A stretch of 64,000 bases of DNA from Oryzias latipes (lineage: Eukaryota > Chordata > Actinopteri > Beloniformes > Adrianichthyidae). Made by a program: the position numbers and the translations under genes. Below are positions 1 through 46,179 of the stretch, piece after piece (positions within the stretch are counted from its first letter, which is position 1; the number at the start of each line of letters is the position of its first letter). The stretch is from contig NC_019879.2 of NCBI RefSeq assembly GCF_002234675.1, positions 19,226,855-19,290,854 on the forward strand. The letters are read 5' to 3'. The notes below the pieces were generated by a model. It was given only the letters and a program-made list of their open reading frames with translations, made no database searches and was not told the origin of the DNA.

Positions 1-564
1 AGTGATGGGCTACAACTTCCAGGACAAGTAGCAATTGGCATATTTTTCTAGAGGCTGTAGGAACTACCAGACAAGAAATGCTAGAACAACACAAGAAATC
101 AAAGACAAAGCTAATTGGGAATCAACTGTGCAAAAAAGTGACAATAATTATGGTTAAAACATATTTAGACATATTTGTTTTTATGTGAATAATGAGTAAA
201 TAAATAAATGTTCAGTAATTTTTCACTTGCATTAATGTTATTTAAATAGTTTAAAGAATGTCAGGCCGAATGGTCCCCCCTCAAAAATTTTCACCTTTCA
301 CCAACCAAACATGGCAATCTTTGCAAAAATGTTGGACACTCCTGCCTTAAACGTTGAAACAGCCTCATGTTAACTTTTCGCTCAAAAATCCTTTGTTTTT
401 TGACGTACTTAGGGGTCACATGTTCTAATACATAAGCATCTCTTTCTGAAATAAGTTCTACAAATAAAATGTTACAATTGTGTCCCACAGTGTAACGTCT
501 ACAAAATAAGCACATTGCATTTTTAGAAAAAACATAAAGAGAGGAAGAACATTCAAAGCCTTAC
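1..564. other. abca12 intron 40, no gene seen
   Basis: AT-rich intron sequence downstream of exon 40 on the minus strand. The next abca12 exon must lie outside the window. A 74-codon minus-strand open frame at 291-515 has no ABCA similarity, and its flanks do not give an in-frame exon with exon 40. Confidence 0.6.
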
Positions 565-29974
<29,410 letters not shown>

Positions 29975-30999
29975 TAGTCCAGGAGGCTAAAATGAAGACA
30001 AATCCAAAGTCTTTTAGTATTCATTACACAAAGTTTTACAACTCATATCAGGATGAACCTTTCAGATTAAACCGATTTAAAGCCGCTTGATGTCAGTATA
30101 CTTGCACAGGCATATAGCAAGTATACTACAGACCAGGTATTTCCAAAGTCCAGCCAGTGGGCCAAATGTTTCCCAAATTCTTTTCATAAAATTAATAATA
30201 TTAGCCCCCCAGCACTTTCAATTTTCATTGTGATTAACCAATTCTTTCCTAAGCTGTTAAACCAGTGGCAACACAGGAGAGTTTACTGTAATCACAATGA
30301 ACAGATTTGTTTCTCTGACCCAAACCACAGTGTGTTGTAGCTTTGAATAAGATAACTATTAGTGTTATTTTCCTGTTTACATGATTTGCATTTGCATAAT
30401 AATGAATAACCTAAATATGAACAGAGATTTAATGTTGACAACTTTTTTTCCTAGACAGATGTTATTTCTGGTCTTCAAATACAAAAATCAAAACAATTTT
30501 GGTAAAACATGTATTTACATATGTTTGTTATATGTGAAGAAATCAAAAGTATCTCACTGTAAAAATAATTAACCATACTAAGTTTGTTTGCATTTGATGT
30601 TATGGACAGTAAACTTCAAGTATATTGCCTCACTTATAGTACAGTGTACTTATAGACTACATACTAGACTAATACACTTAAATAGACTAGTTTTTGCTCA
30701 GAGTTTTTCAGGAATAAGCATTATTTAGGAGGACAGGTGTAAGTAAAGAACATTTTCAAAAATTACTTCTATTTATCAGTACACCTTTGAGTCCGTTTTT
30801 TAAATATATTATGAGAACAATATAAAAGCAAAAGAGCCATCGTTGTACCGACCTGGTTTTTCCTGCCGTCTTCTTTTATTCTGTTGAATTAAGTGTTATT
30901 TATACGCAGGTCGCGGGCTTCTTAAGAAGGACATGACGCCGCTGGAGGCTCCTAGCAGGATGCTCTTTCCATCAATTGGAAAGGAAAGAAATTCACGCA

Positions 31000-33789
31000 A
31001 AATATAACAAATAAGACTTAAAAAATAATAATAATGACTCTCCTCCTGGATGATTCTGCGGCTCTGAGACAGCAGCAGTCAGGACGTGTTGAGTATTTCT
31101 GTGCACCTGACGGCGACGGCTCACAAGCTCCTCCTTTGCAAATCTGTGAGAAAAAGGTGTGTGCTGCTGCGCCCATACCTGTGTGACGGAAACTGACAGA
31201 AACATGTGACCTGACTGCTTCAGATTTCATGCTAATGAGGGATTGACCACCCTCAAACATTTCTTGAAAGGTCCAAAACAAATAAGGCTGTAAAATCCAA
31301 ATGCTTTCCACAACATTCTTTAAATTAAAAATAAAAATAGTAATAAAAAAATATTTTTTGTTCGGTTGTTAGGTTTTTCGGTGAAGTTAGGTGTAATAAT
31401 TTAATTTTATATGAAAGGATCCACCAACACCACTAGTTTTTAATCAGTTTTATTTATTTAATTAATTTATTTATTTTTACTCTTGAATATAAATCAAAAG
31501 TAACATTATTAGAAGCAGTGTTGGGGGCAATGAATTACAATGACTGTTGTAATTTTTTTTTCCCTTAGTAATGGAGTAACGTAAAATATTACAGTTCAAA
31601 TTTCAGTAATCAAATTGCAAGTACTAGGCCACAGAAACCCTCATTACTTCTTTACTCACAAAGCATAGGGGTCATTGTCATTGTCTCTTGGTTAAATGAA
31701 ACAAAACTGATACTAATAACAAAACCGAGTTACTGATGCATGCATGCACGGATCGGCACCAATCCAGAGTTGGAGATTGTTTAAAGAAAGATGAAGAGAG
31801 TGGAAATATGGACATGGACTAATTCAGAGGCATTCTGCATCTGGAGATATTGAAATTATTTCCAATTTGTTGAAAGCTAAGGCAAAAATAGTTCTGTTTA
31901 GTGGAGATGAACTGCTTTCCACTGCCCTAGTGTCAATGAGCAACCTGTCTAAAGACTTTGTAGACTACTTTACAATGTACATTTTCTCATGTTTATGTGG
32001 TGAATTTTTGCGGTGGTGCTGAAACCCTGATTGTCTTTGTGTTGCCATCTACGTTTTTATTTGAGGATTTTACATAGGTATCTTGTTTGTACTAGCTTTA
32101 TTCCCTTAAGGATTTTTATGTGAGTAGAAAAAAACGAAAGTTACAAGTAGTGAAAAACCTTGTAAATTGAGGAATGAGTGAGAATGAGTGATGTAATCAA
32201 TTACTCTTTAAAAATAATGTACCCAACCTTGATTAAAAGATGTGCTGTGACAGACTTCCTTAGGAGCAGGGGATTTCACAAAAGGAGGTTCCATCAGGAG
32301 AGAGATTTGTTTTTCAGATGCTGCTGTTGCATAAAACACACACAATACAATCTCATCTACTGTTTGAAATTGATGACGATGACACATGTAAGATATTTTG
32401 CTGTAAACCCATTCTAAAAGGTTTACTTCTTTAGCATTTTTTGTTCACAGATGAAGTAGCACATTATATGTTTTTTGAAAATTGTCCTTTTATATAATCC
32501 TTTTTTTTAAGATTTGGAGAACCTTATCAAAAAAGTATTAATATAATCTATACTAATAATAACATTTTGTGCAATAGGGTTTGACATCCTCTTTTCATTT
32601 TCAAGAGTAAATTATCATCTGACAAGCAAGCAAACTGTGGTCCCTGCCTGACCCTTTTTCCTATTATGACGATATATTGTCACAAAACAATAGGGTTACT
32701 GAAAGCTGAGGGTTGGGCCATAGTGAAATAAGTTGACATATGAAACTATTGTATTGTTAAACTCCAAGAAGTCCACCATTAAAAAGTCACCACTCAGGTT
32801 TTCCATCTTGATAGAAATATGTGTAAAAGTATCAAGGCTTTTACACACCGTTAAAGAAAAGAAAATCAAAATTCTACAAATTTCAGGTCCTCAAATGTGC
32901 TTTCTTACTGTTGAATGGTTTAACATTTTTCAACCAACGCAATAAACTCAACAATACTTTAATTCTTCGAATGAATCTTCCAATGACCTAAGACCTACAA
33001 TACACAAAGTTCTTTGCGTTTGTTAACCTCCCATCTGATCATCTGAAGGGTGTGAGTCATGCATTTTACTTTGATTGATTAAAACTTATACTTTTCCTTG
33101 TTAACAAATTGCGCTTAACTATTTTGCATTTAGTATTTACAATTTTCACATTTCCTATAAATATCCAATTGGTTTTATAACCAACTATCAAAACTCAAAA
33201 AAGTTAGGATCAGTTAAGGCTTAACACTCAGCTGCCCACGCCACTCTGGTTTCATCTGAATCTGAGCTTTGTTTGTTATATTTAAACCTGTTACATCAGG
33301 TGACAACAGATTGATTTGTCTCAATCTTTTCTTTCATCAGTAGAATTAAGTCAAATATCAAGTGCAGAACAAAAGTCTTAACAGTTTATGTATTATTAAC
33401 ATTCTTTACGTTATTAATAGAACAAAAATTGTGATATTTCTTGTCTTTTGTTGTATTTTCAGGACAGCCTAGCTCTTCAAAACTACAAACTGTACTTTAA
33501 ATCAAGATTGAGAATTTTCAACATGCACTTATGCTATGAAGAATAACAAATTTAAAAAAACACAATCTAATAAAGAAACATCCATATTTAATTGTTCAGC
33601 AATAAACTATAATGTTTGGCAACTCAGTTTTGGATTTTCAGCATAAAGTTCAGTCACAGAGTTAAAATGACTCCACAACACACAAACCTGTGAAAAGTGG
33701 AACAGATCATACATCCTGAATAAGAAATTAAAATCTGATGATACTGCTTTTACATGGCACTTTTGTGTCAGGCACATCAAGGAGTTCCA
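31000..33789. other. Intergenic region between abca12 and pofut2
   Basis: Lies upstream of abca12 (minus) and beyond the 3' end of pofut2 (minus), so it should hold the abca12 promoter (near 31.0 kb, the least AT-rich part) and the pofut2 3' UTR. Apart from the hAT-type repeat at 31.5-32.2 kb I see no gene. Confidence 0.6.
31516..32228. repeat. hAT-type MITE remnant (CAGTGTTGGGG family)
   Basis: Left end CAGTGTTGGGGGCAATGAAT and right end AATTACTCTTTAAAAATAAT then GTACCCAACC resemble the common fish family with termini CAGTGTTGGGG/CCCCAACACTG. The interior is degraded and no intact transposase frame was seen. Confidence 0.5.
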
Positions 33790-36700
33790 TCAGTAAACTA
33801 TTTTCCAGTGGGTGGGCTGTTCACACTCTTTCTCAGCGTCTCCACAGAAACGGTTGTATGTAGTTTTAGGGTCGAAACCGAGGATCTCCCTCTCTTCGTG
33901 GATCCGGAAAGAAAAGGTGGACACAGATGTTCCGATGAAGAATCTAGAAAGAAGCGTGGAACAATAGAATTAAACCAAAGGTGACAAGGACTCGAATGAA
34001 TAGACAATGCAGAACATGATGTTGAGGAAAAGCAAGTTTTTCAACTTGAGGTATTTTTCTTGGAACCATCAAACTTCTTTTCCAATAACTGTTTTTCACA
34101 ATTCACCTTTTATGATTAATTGATTTCTCATTTACATATAATATGTAAATGCAATATGTAAATATTTATTAAAATGCTTTCTTTAATGCCAAATTTCTTT
34201 ATTTAAAGAGGTCAGTTTATTTTGGTAATAAGAACAAAAAAGTCTTTTGAAGGAAATAAACTGACCTCTGGTGGCCATTAAATAAAGTGCAGGTCTATTT
34301 TTTTTCCAATGGCAATTTTTTATGTATCAAATAATTGATTTTGCTTATAAAAGTATTTTAGTCACACATTTTATTCATAAAAAAACTATCTTTTAAATTT
34401 AGATTAAGAAATGTTATTATGAAGATCAGAAAATTATGTAAAATGCAATGAAGAAGCATTATAGGTTGTGATGTTGAGTTACCTCAAAGACAAAGGGACA
34501 CGTGACATTATGAAAGCTGTTGTCAGTAAAGAAAACATGCCAGTGACAAAGACTAAGAAAGCGTGAAAAGGACCTTGCATGAGAACATATCCATTGGTCA
34601 ATGATGGCCACTCCTCCATCTTTCAGAAGCTCCAGGTCCTCTCGAGATGGCTCAAACCGCACCATGCGTGGCAACATTGCTTTTAGCTCCTTCAGTTCTA
34701 CCAGGTCACAATTTTTAAAGAAATAAATACACTTTAGTTACTATTTATTAGTGAGTAGAAAAGACAGAAAATGCTAAAATAAAACACCATGTTACTATAG
34801 TCACTACCTTCACCATCAGCATCTGTAGCAATAAAAACTTTTTCAAGCATGTGTTTCTTCATCAAGTTTAAAATAGTTTTGACTGCGCCCTTCAGGCTGG
34901 GTACATCCTCTCTGTGACCCCAGATAAAGTCTTTTCTGCGTAGATGAACGCCGAGGTAAGGCCCACCTTTGGCTGAGCCTGGTTTTGCCTGGAAAGTAAA
35001 GGAAAAAAATTATTTTATGCATAACCTTATTTTAAATTTTAGGTATAACCTTAAAATGCTAATTTAGTGTTCTCAGCATAGGGTGTTCAAGATGATCAGT
35101 AGATTAACTGCAGGTGTTGGTTTTTGTACAAAAAATGAGGCCCCCACATGGGGACACTTCAATAAAAAAAAAATATTATTTTGTCAACACAGTGAAATAC
35201 TTTTCGTGTTTTTCTTAATGGAATTTTGTGAGTTACATTTTTTACATTAATTGTTTTTTTTAATACATGAGTTTAAAGGGTTGATAAGCACACGTTAACT
35301 GGTTTCAACACTTAAACGTTGTTATTGTGGTCTGTAAATTTTTTTATTTAAATATTCATTTTAAGACAGCAACATGATTGTTTCAGTGTAGAAACATTGT
35401 CTTTGACAATAAGTTTAAAATTATTGTTTTACAGTGTTTTCCGATATTACATGCTCATTTTTTTTTCCTTTTCTAAACCCAATTCCTCCTGTCAAGGGCT
35501 AATAATTTATTTTTTTGATACTATTTACAATTGTAAATAGTACCTCTTATATAGAGTATTTAACAATCTTAAAGTTCTACTCCAATGATCTTTTGAACTA
35601 TTCAAAGAGCGTTCCCAGTGGTCTTTTAATTATAATGTTGTTGTTTTTAGCCTAAATTTTAAAAACTGCATCGTTTGTTAGGACATAGTTTCTGCAGAGT
35701 GGCAGTAGTTCATTAGAATTGTACATTTACAAGTAAATACATTAGAACGAAGTAGGGCAGGGAGCTTATGTCCCCCTTCTGTAGCACCTACATCACTGAA
35801 ACAGGTTTTTTCTAACTGCTTTTTTTCATCTGCTCCCGATTCAAAACAATTTGAATAAAGAAATACTCAGAAATGCAATTTTTAGCTTAACTTTCTTTCT
35901 ATGTGTCCTCCATCATCCAAAAAAACGCCACAAGAACATGTTAAAAACACCAAAAAACACATTTTTTGGAGTGGATCTTTATGAGACAAATCATGAGACA
36001 AACATGAAGATCTCCCTTTTATGCTTATACAAACACAAGAGGGTCACATGGTAAACATTTTTAAAAGGAAAAAAAAATCTTAGATTGAGTTCATACATTA
36101 AAATCATACTTTAATAATGTGCACACCACCTCACCTTCATGCGCGTCCAGTCCTCTCTGTATACCGTAAGGTCTCTGTCATCGGTAGAATTCAGGTATTT
36201 GGCTCTGAACTCGTCTCCTATGAGTCGCAGGTGCTTAGCAAAGACCATACTCCGCCGGGTCTGAGCAAGAACAAACGCAAAAATGTATACAATGGTTTGA
36301 AGCAGTTACGTGAGACAACACAACACCCCAATAGAAACACGTCTGAGCTGTAATCTCACAAATGACTCCTTTGAATTACCAGTACTCATTTTTTTAAACT
36401 AAACTTACATCCCAGTAGTCCTTTCCAGCATAGACATCGTGAAGCAGCGTCTCTGCTCGATCAAGCATGACAGATCTAAACATAATGGAGAGTTTAGCGC
36501 ATACATTTGTAAGCTACATGTTTTTCAAGCAAAAAAATCCATTTTAATGCCATTAAGTCACTTTCACTTAAACTTTTGACATAAACTGTAAGAATGGTAT
36601 TAATTAAGTTTATTATACGTGTAGTTTGACTGTCTTATAGATTAATGTTTACAATAACAGTCAAATATTTTTTTTAGATAATGTCATAAACTGTTTTTAG

Positions 36701-39700
36701 TATACTCTATAAGAATCAATACAAAAAAAATACACTTAAAAAATTTGTCAAAAATCAAATCAAGAAAAAATATATTTATTAAACCCACACTGATGCACTT
36801 TTTATTTCTTAAGTTTCTGGAACTTTCTTTTCCAAAAGAAAGATGATACCAGCTTATTAACACACATCTAAAAGCACTGAGAGCTAAAGCAAAATGAGAC
36901 TTATATTTACAGAAAGAATACATTTAAATAATGTCTTTAAAAAACTAAAACTATTATCACAGTGTTAACAGATCTGTGCAGTCAGCTTCTGTTATTCTCT
37001 GGACTTACGTCACTGTGTAGTTTCTCTGAAGAACTGGAGCCATAATTGAGGCGTGTCCCTGAGCTGACACGCATGTAACATTCCGGGCTCTTGTTTCCTC
37101 ATAGCCCCAAAACCAGCCCCTGTGGAAACATACATTATGATTGTAGGGCAAATAGAGAGTAGAAGTCAACAAACGTATTTTAGCTCGTCTTTGGTTCAAT
37201 AAAAATTTGGTTACATTAAAAGAACTTTAGTACTCTTATTGAAACATGGCTATTTTAAACTAATTAGATTTATTTTATTGTATTACCTGTAGTAGCCCTG
37301 TTTATCTTTGGAGTACATCAGCTTATCAAAACATGGACGCTCATCTATTTTTTCCTCCCATTTCCCATTGGTCCATCCCTCAGCATAGTTCTGCAGAACC
37401 AGAACTTGGTCGATGAACGGGCCTCCGTTCTCTACAAACAGCAAGTAAAAATAGGTCACTCTTAACGCATCCTGTAAAGGAATATGTTGAGCTTTAAACC
37501 GGAGCGCTTACCAGCAATGAACTCCTCATACTCAACGACAGGCACGTTGGCCTGCAAGCTGGTGATGCTGAAGAACTCCCCCCATGGGATGCGGGTCTGA
37601 TCAATGTCTGAACTTTGCCAGTGGTATAGGCGACCCCATGGGGGGAGAACCAAAACCCAGTCACCCCCCTCCTTCCTCAAAGTCTTGACTAGGGACGCCA
37701 TTCGGATGTAGACATCCCTGCGTAGATTGAATCCCTCTGGAGGATTTACGTCATATAAGAGGTACCTGAAATCCAGAGATTAAGTATAAATTGTGTTGTT
37801 CCAAGACAAATAGATTTTTTACACTGTAGTATAAAGTTTACTGATTATTTTTTCTGCAACAAAAAAAAAAAATACTGTACACTCCTGATCAAAATCTTAA
37901 GACCAGTTAAGAAAATGCAATGTATCAAAGCTGGACCTTAACTAGGTTCTAACTAGAGTTTCAAAATGCAAAAAGAAGAAAGAGGCGCACAAGAACACAT
38001 AATTTTGGTCGTCAATTTATTGAAAATAAAAATTTAAATTAAAAGCATTATTCATCAGCTGATCAAAAGTTTAAGACCAAAATTTGAATTCAATGGCATT
38101 TTATAATAAGTAGTCGGGAACGCTTTCTTTTACAGTACAGTACTTACAGTGTACTTAAGGGGTATTAACACTTGTGCTATCTTAAATTACCCCACCCTTA
38201 CATTGACGTGTTCTCCCTACCATGACAAAGGTGGATAAAGGTGGAAAGACTTCATGTAATCCATGGACACCAGTGAAGATCACAAATCATTGAAGAAAAA
38301 AGGTTCAGAGCACTGTCTAGTGGGTCTAGATGACCCAACTCCCAATGTTAAAGTGCCTAGGACAGCAGAAGGGTTAACATGGTACTTTTTATGGAATTTA
38401 CTGAGTACTTACAGGGTGTTTACATAGTACTTTTTGTGTCTACTCGGTACTTACATGGTACTTGCTGTGTATTTATGTGGTACTATTGGATTCATTCTTA
38501 TGTGGTACATACTGGGTATTTATATTATACTTACTGGGTATTTACATGTTGTGCAAAGGTGTCTTTTGTGGTACTTACCACATGTAAGAACAAGGTAAGT
38601 ACAAATAAAGTACCTTAAATTTAGGTCTGCACTCATTGTATAGCTTATGATATTTACCATGAATTTCCCACGGAAACTACCCCTCAAGTACAATGAAACC
38701 GGACTGTAAAAGAAAGTCAGCCCTATTTCCATTCAACTACATGGTACTTTCAGTAGTAAATGCCGGGTATGTTCACTTGAATATTAATTGGTACTTACCC
38801 CTTAAGTACAATGAAACTGGACTGTAAAAGAAAGTCAGCCCTATTTCCACTCTATTACATGGTACTTTCAGTAGTAAATACTGGGTATGTTCACTTGAAT
38901 ATTACTTGGTACTTACCCCTTAAGTACAATGAAACTGGACTGTAAAAGAAAGTCAGCCCTATTTCCACTCTATTACATGGTACTTTCAGTAGTAAATACT
39001 GGGTATGTTCACGTATTACCTTCCCGTACAGTGTATATACACACTTGGTCTTCTGACCTTACCAAAGGAGACAACTTGTTGATAAAGGTGAAGAAACTGC
39101 ATTGTAAAAACATATTCTGGCCTGATTACTTCTTGTAACATGTGGCAAATTTAAAGAGACACAAGACAGCAGTGAAAACAACAATCTTTAATATGATACA
39201 CTTCTGCAGCATACAGTGTCATCACAATGAAATTTGTTTTAAGTTCTCAACAAAACAGTAAAAAGGAGCATTCCAAAGAACAATCAAGCATGCCGAAACC
39301 AACTTTTGAGGTGATCATCAAGAATGCTGCAGCTACTGAGTGTTTTATTTGAAGCCTTTCATGTCTGTTCTCAGCCAATGAGCAGCCTATGTCAGCTAAA
39401 TAGTTGTTGTTTTAATCAAAGTGTCCACTCAAAACGTTTGGTCTCTTGTTCCCATTTCCTATTTTTACATCTTAAAACTCCACTTAAAACCTCGTTAAAA
39501 TCTAGCCGTGTAAAATGAAAATTCAAAATTCATACAATTTCTTACCTGGTCTTCAGATTTTGATCACGAGTGTATGAAGCCCTCGAGTATTAGAGATAGG
39601 CTTGTGTTGGTTACATAAGGTATGTCAGAATTAATGAATGGATGAGGGTCTGTAATGGGATTACTTCAAATGTAATGAGTTATAAACGTCACTGTAACAT

Positions 39701-40122
39701 CGTTGCAAAAATCTCGGCTCAATCAATTGTTTTCTATCATGCAGGTAAAACTAATGAATCAAAATGTTTGTTAAATTAGCAACAACGCTCGACACAAGCG
39801 ATCGCGTTGGACAAATTGGATACATTTTCAAATATTAAAGGCCTTGCCAAACATTACAGTTTAGCTAAAATAAATCAAAACATACAGAGAAATACACGGA
39901 ACTGCAACAAAAAATAGCGTTGGAATTGCTAGCTAGCTAACAAGTGAAAGCTCACCGTAGATCCCTGGCGGCAGCGATGGGTGCTGTACTCGTGTGGCCT
40001 GCGCTGAACACATTCTCACTCTTTACTGCAGCAAAAGCAGCAAAAATGCTTAAAAAGAACACACTAAACGAGCAAGTGGAAGAGAAATATATTGCCACAA
40101 TGTAGAATACGGTGCACGCCAT
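33790..40122 (-). CDS. pofut2: POFUT2, GDP-fucose protein O-fucosyltransferase 2
   Basis: ER enzyme that transfers fucose from GDP-fucose to Ser/Thr of folded thrombospondin type 1 repeats. Nine exons: 39956-40122, 37512-37765, 37287-37431, 37009-37119, 36409-36475, 36135-36260, 34808-34988, 34574-34697, 33790-33943. They join in frame to 442 residues (human about 429). The N-terminus is a long hydrophobic signal segment ([12 protein letters not shown]). [20 protein letters not shown] carries the putative catalytic Glu (E66 here, E54 in human). [16 protein letters not shown] in exon 7 holds the conserved GDP-fucose-binding Arg (R307/R308). The C-terminus QPTHWKIVY is near-identical to human. 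Start taken as the first ATG before the signal segment. Intron 1 (37766-39955) is mostly transposon sequence. Certain family; all key residues present. Confidence 0.96.
34207..34269. repeat. Perfect 16-bp inverted repeat in pofut2 intron 8
   Basis: AGAGGTCAGTTTATTT at 34207-34222 is exactly inverted at 34254-34269, with a 31-bp spacer. It could form a hairpin in DNA or pre-mRNA. It may be a small fold-back element remnant. Confidence 0.75.
35519..35542. repeat. 24-bp perfect palindrome in pofut2 intron 6
   Basis: TACTATTTACAA followed by its exact reverse complement. AT-rich. No function inferred. Confidence 0.8.
38169..38373. mobile_element. piggyBac-type MITE, copy 1 (205 bp)
   Basis: Flanked by TTAA at 38165-38168 and 38374-38377. 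Ends CACTTGTGCTAT and CAGCAGAAGGG are imperfect versions of CCCTTGTGCTATCC/its inverse. It is collinear with copy 2 at 44 kb over its whole length. Non-coding, inserted inside the Tc1-like remnant. Confidence 0.85.
38660..39012. repeat. 118-bp tandem minisatellite, about three copies
   Basis: The word AAGTACAATGAAAC recurs at 38686, 38804 and 38922, exactly 118 bp apart. Copies 2 and 3 are almost identical, copy 1 diverged. Upstream (38,380-38,620) is a looser array of GGTACTT/TGGGTATTTA words that may be the older part of the same array. Confidence 0.9.
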
Positions 40123-41094
40123 GATTTCCTCTGAGCCACGTACTTCCGGGAAGCACAGACGGCGTCTGTGGCGTTGCTGAGCAACCACTGGCAATCGGAG
40201 CACATCTGGAGGTCACAGTTGTGTTCAAAATGTTAATTTCCTTTAGTAATTTAAACCAATCCTTTTAAAACCCACGCAGGAAAATTCACATAAAAACATT
40301 TAAATAATAATAAATAAAAACTTTAAAAAAACGTTGTAATGTTTCATTTAGCATTTTCAAAATTCATCAATTAAAATTATATTTATTCAACAAAAATGCA
40401 TGTTAAATTCAAGTCTGTTTTCATGGTCAGGATAGACATCAGCTTTTTTCCTTGCATTTACTTTTTTCAGCTAAACTCCAAATGCACAAAACAAAAATGC
40501 ATGTCTAAACCTCACTCCCATGCCTCAAACCTACATCCACCCATTATCTCTTCCAGGGTCATGGGGCTGCTGGAACCTAACCCGTCCACTGGTGGGCACA
40601 CACAATCACACACCATTGCACACACAATCACACTTATTTAGAGTCAGTTTACCTAGGGAGCAAGTTTTTGGCTTGTGGGAGGAATCCTCAGAGCTTTAAA
40701 ATAATCGTTTAAAAATTGATTGTCAGTTAAAAACATTTTATGTGTGTAGTAGGTTTATGTCAACAAACAAACACAAAACAAATAATAGTTTTTTTGGTTT
40801 GTTTTTGGAGAAAGATTTATTGAGCAACAGAAAAATACATCAGTTAAATAAATTTCATAATTTTAATTTGACAAAATTAAACCAATTATTTGCTTATTAA
40901 TATGTTAGCTTCCAAAAATTGTGAAGGTATCAGAAGTTTGTGTAGGATATACCCCAAAAGGAGGCTGCATTTAAACAAATTTATAAAAACAACCAAGTAG
41001 AATTAAAACTGCAAAAAACATTCAAAATGTTTTCATATCATTGTCCTAAGACTAGTTGTGTCCCTGAAAAAAAAACAGAAATCACAGCAAATTC
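40123..41094. other. Spacer between pofut2 5' end and tubulin 3' end
   Basis: Holds the pofut2 promoter (immediately right of 40122, CpG-containing, no TATA seen) and the 3' UTR of the minus-strand tubulin. At about 40,530-40,695 there is a degraded fish repeat: CCACCCATTATCTCTTCCAGG, CACTTATTTAGAGTCAG, GGCTTGTGGGAGGAA. Confidence 0.55.
40816..40821 (-). promoter_or_regulatory. Likely poly(A) signal of the minus-strand tubulin
   Basis: AATAAA on the minus strand, about 275 bases after the stop codon. First good match downstream of the gene. Confidence 0.5.
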
Positions 41095-45958
<4,864 letters not shown>

Positions 45959-46009
45959 TGTGGAGTTTTTTTCAGAGTGACTGCTGACAGAAAGATGTAA
46001 TCGAAGGTG

Positions 46010-46017
46010 TTTGTATA
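46010..46017 (-). promoter_or_regulatory. TATA-like element of the minus-strand tubulin
   Basis: TATACAAA on the minus strand about 55 bases before the ATG, in a non-repetitive GC-richer stretch (46,000-46,180). Predicted transcription start near 45,985. Confidence 0.4.
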
Positions 46018-46179
46018 GGTTGAAGCCTCTCACGGCGACCGGTAAAGAGGTCTGGGTGAGTTAGTGCTGCCAGGCGGAGCCGCTCAGACGTCTTTGGCTT
46101 CTAACCACGCCCTTTTGTCAACTCACGGGAACGCGCAGTTTGCGCACGAGGGCAAAGACAGCCCGTGGTCAAAACCTGG

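Larger units (their letters stand above)
37878..39574. mobile_element. Tc1-like transposon remnant filling pofut2 intron 1
   Basis: Left end TACACTCCTGATCAAAATCT and right end (inverted) TACACTCGTGATCAAAATCT match at 19 of 20 positions and continue through AAGACCAG. Both ends carry TA, as for Tc1/mariner. A second internal copy of GATCAAAAGTTTAAGACCA lies near 38060. The family is recalled as a common fish Tc1-like element. The interior has no intact transposase and is itself invaded by a piggyBac-type MITE and a minisatellite. Confidence 0.75.

Noticed and set aside
291-515. 74-codon minus-strand open frame near the window start as a further abca12 exon
   Set aside because: No ABCA-like residues and no splice sites that keep frame with exon 40.
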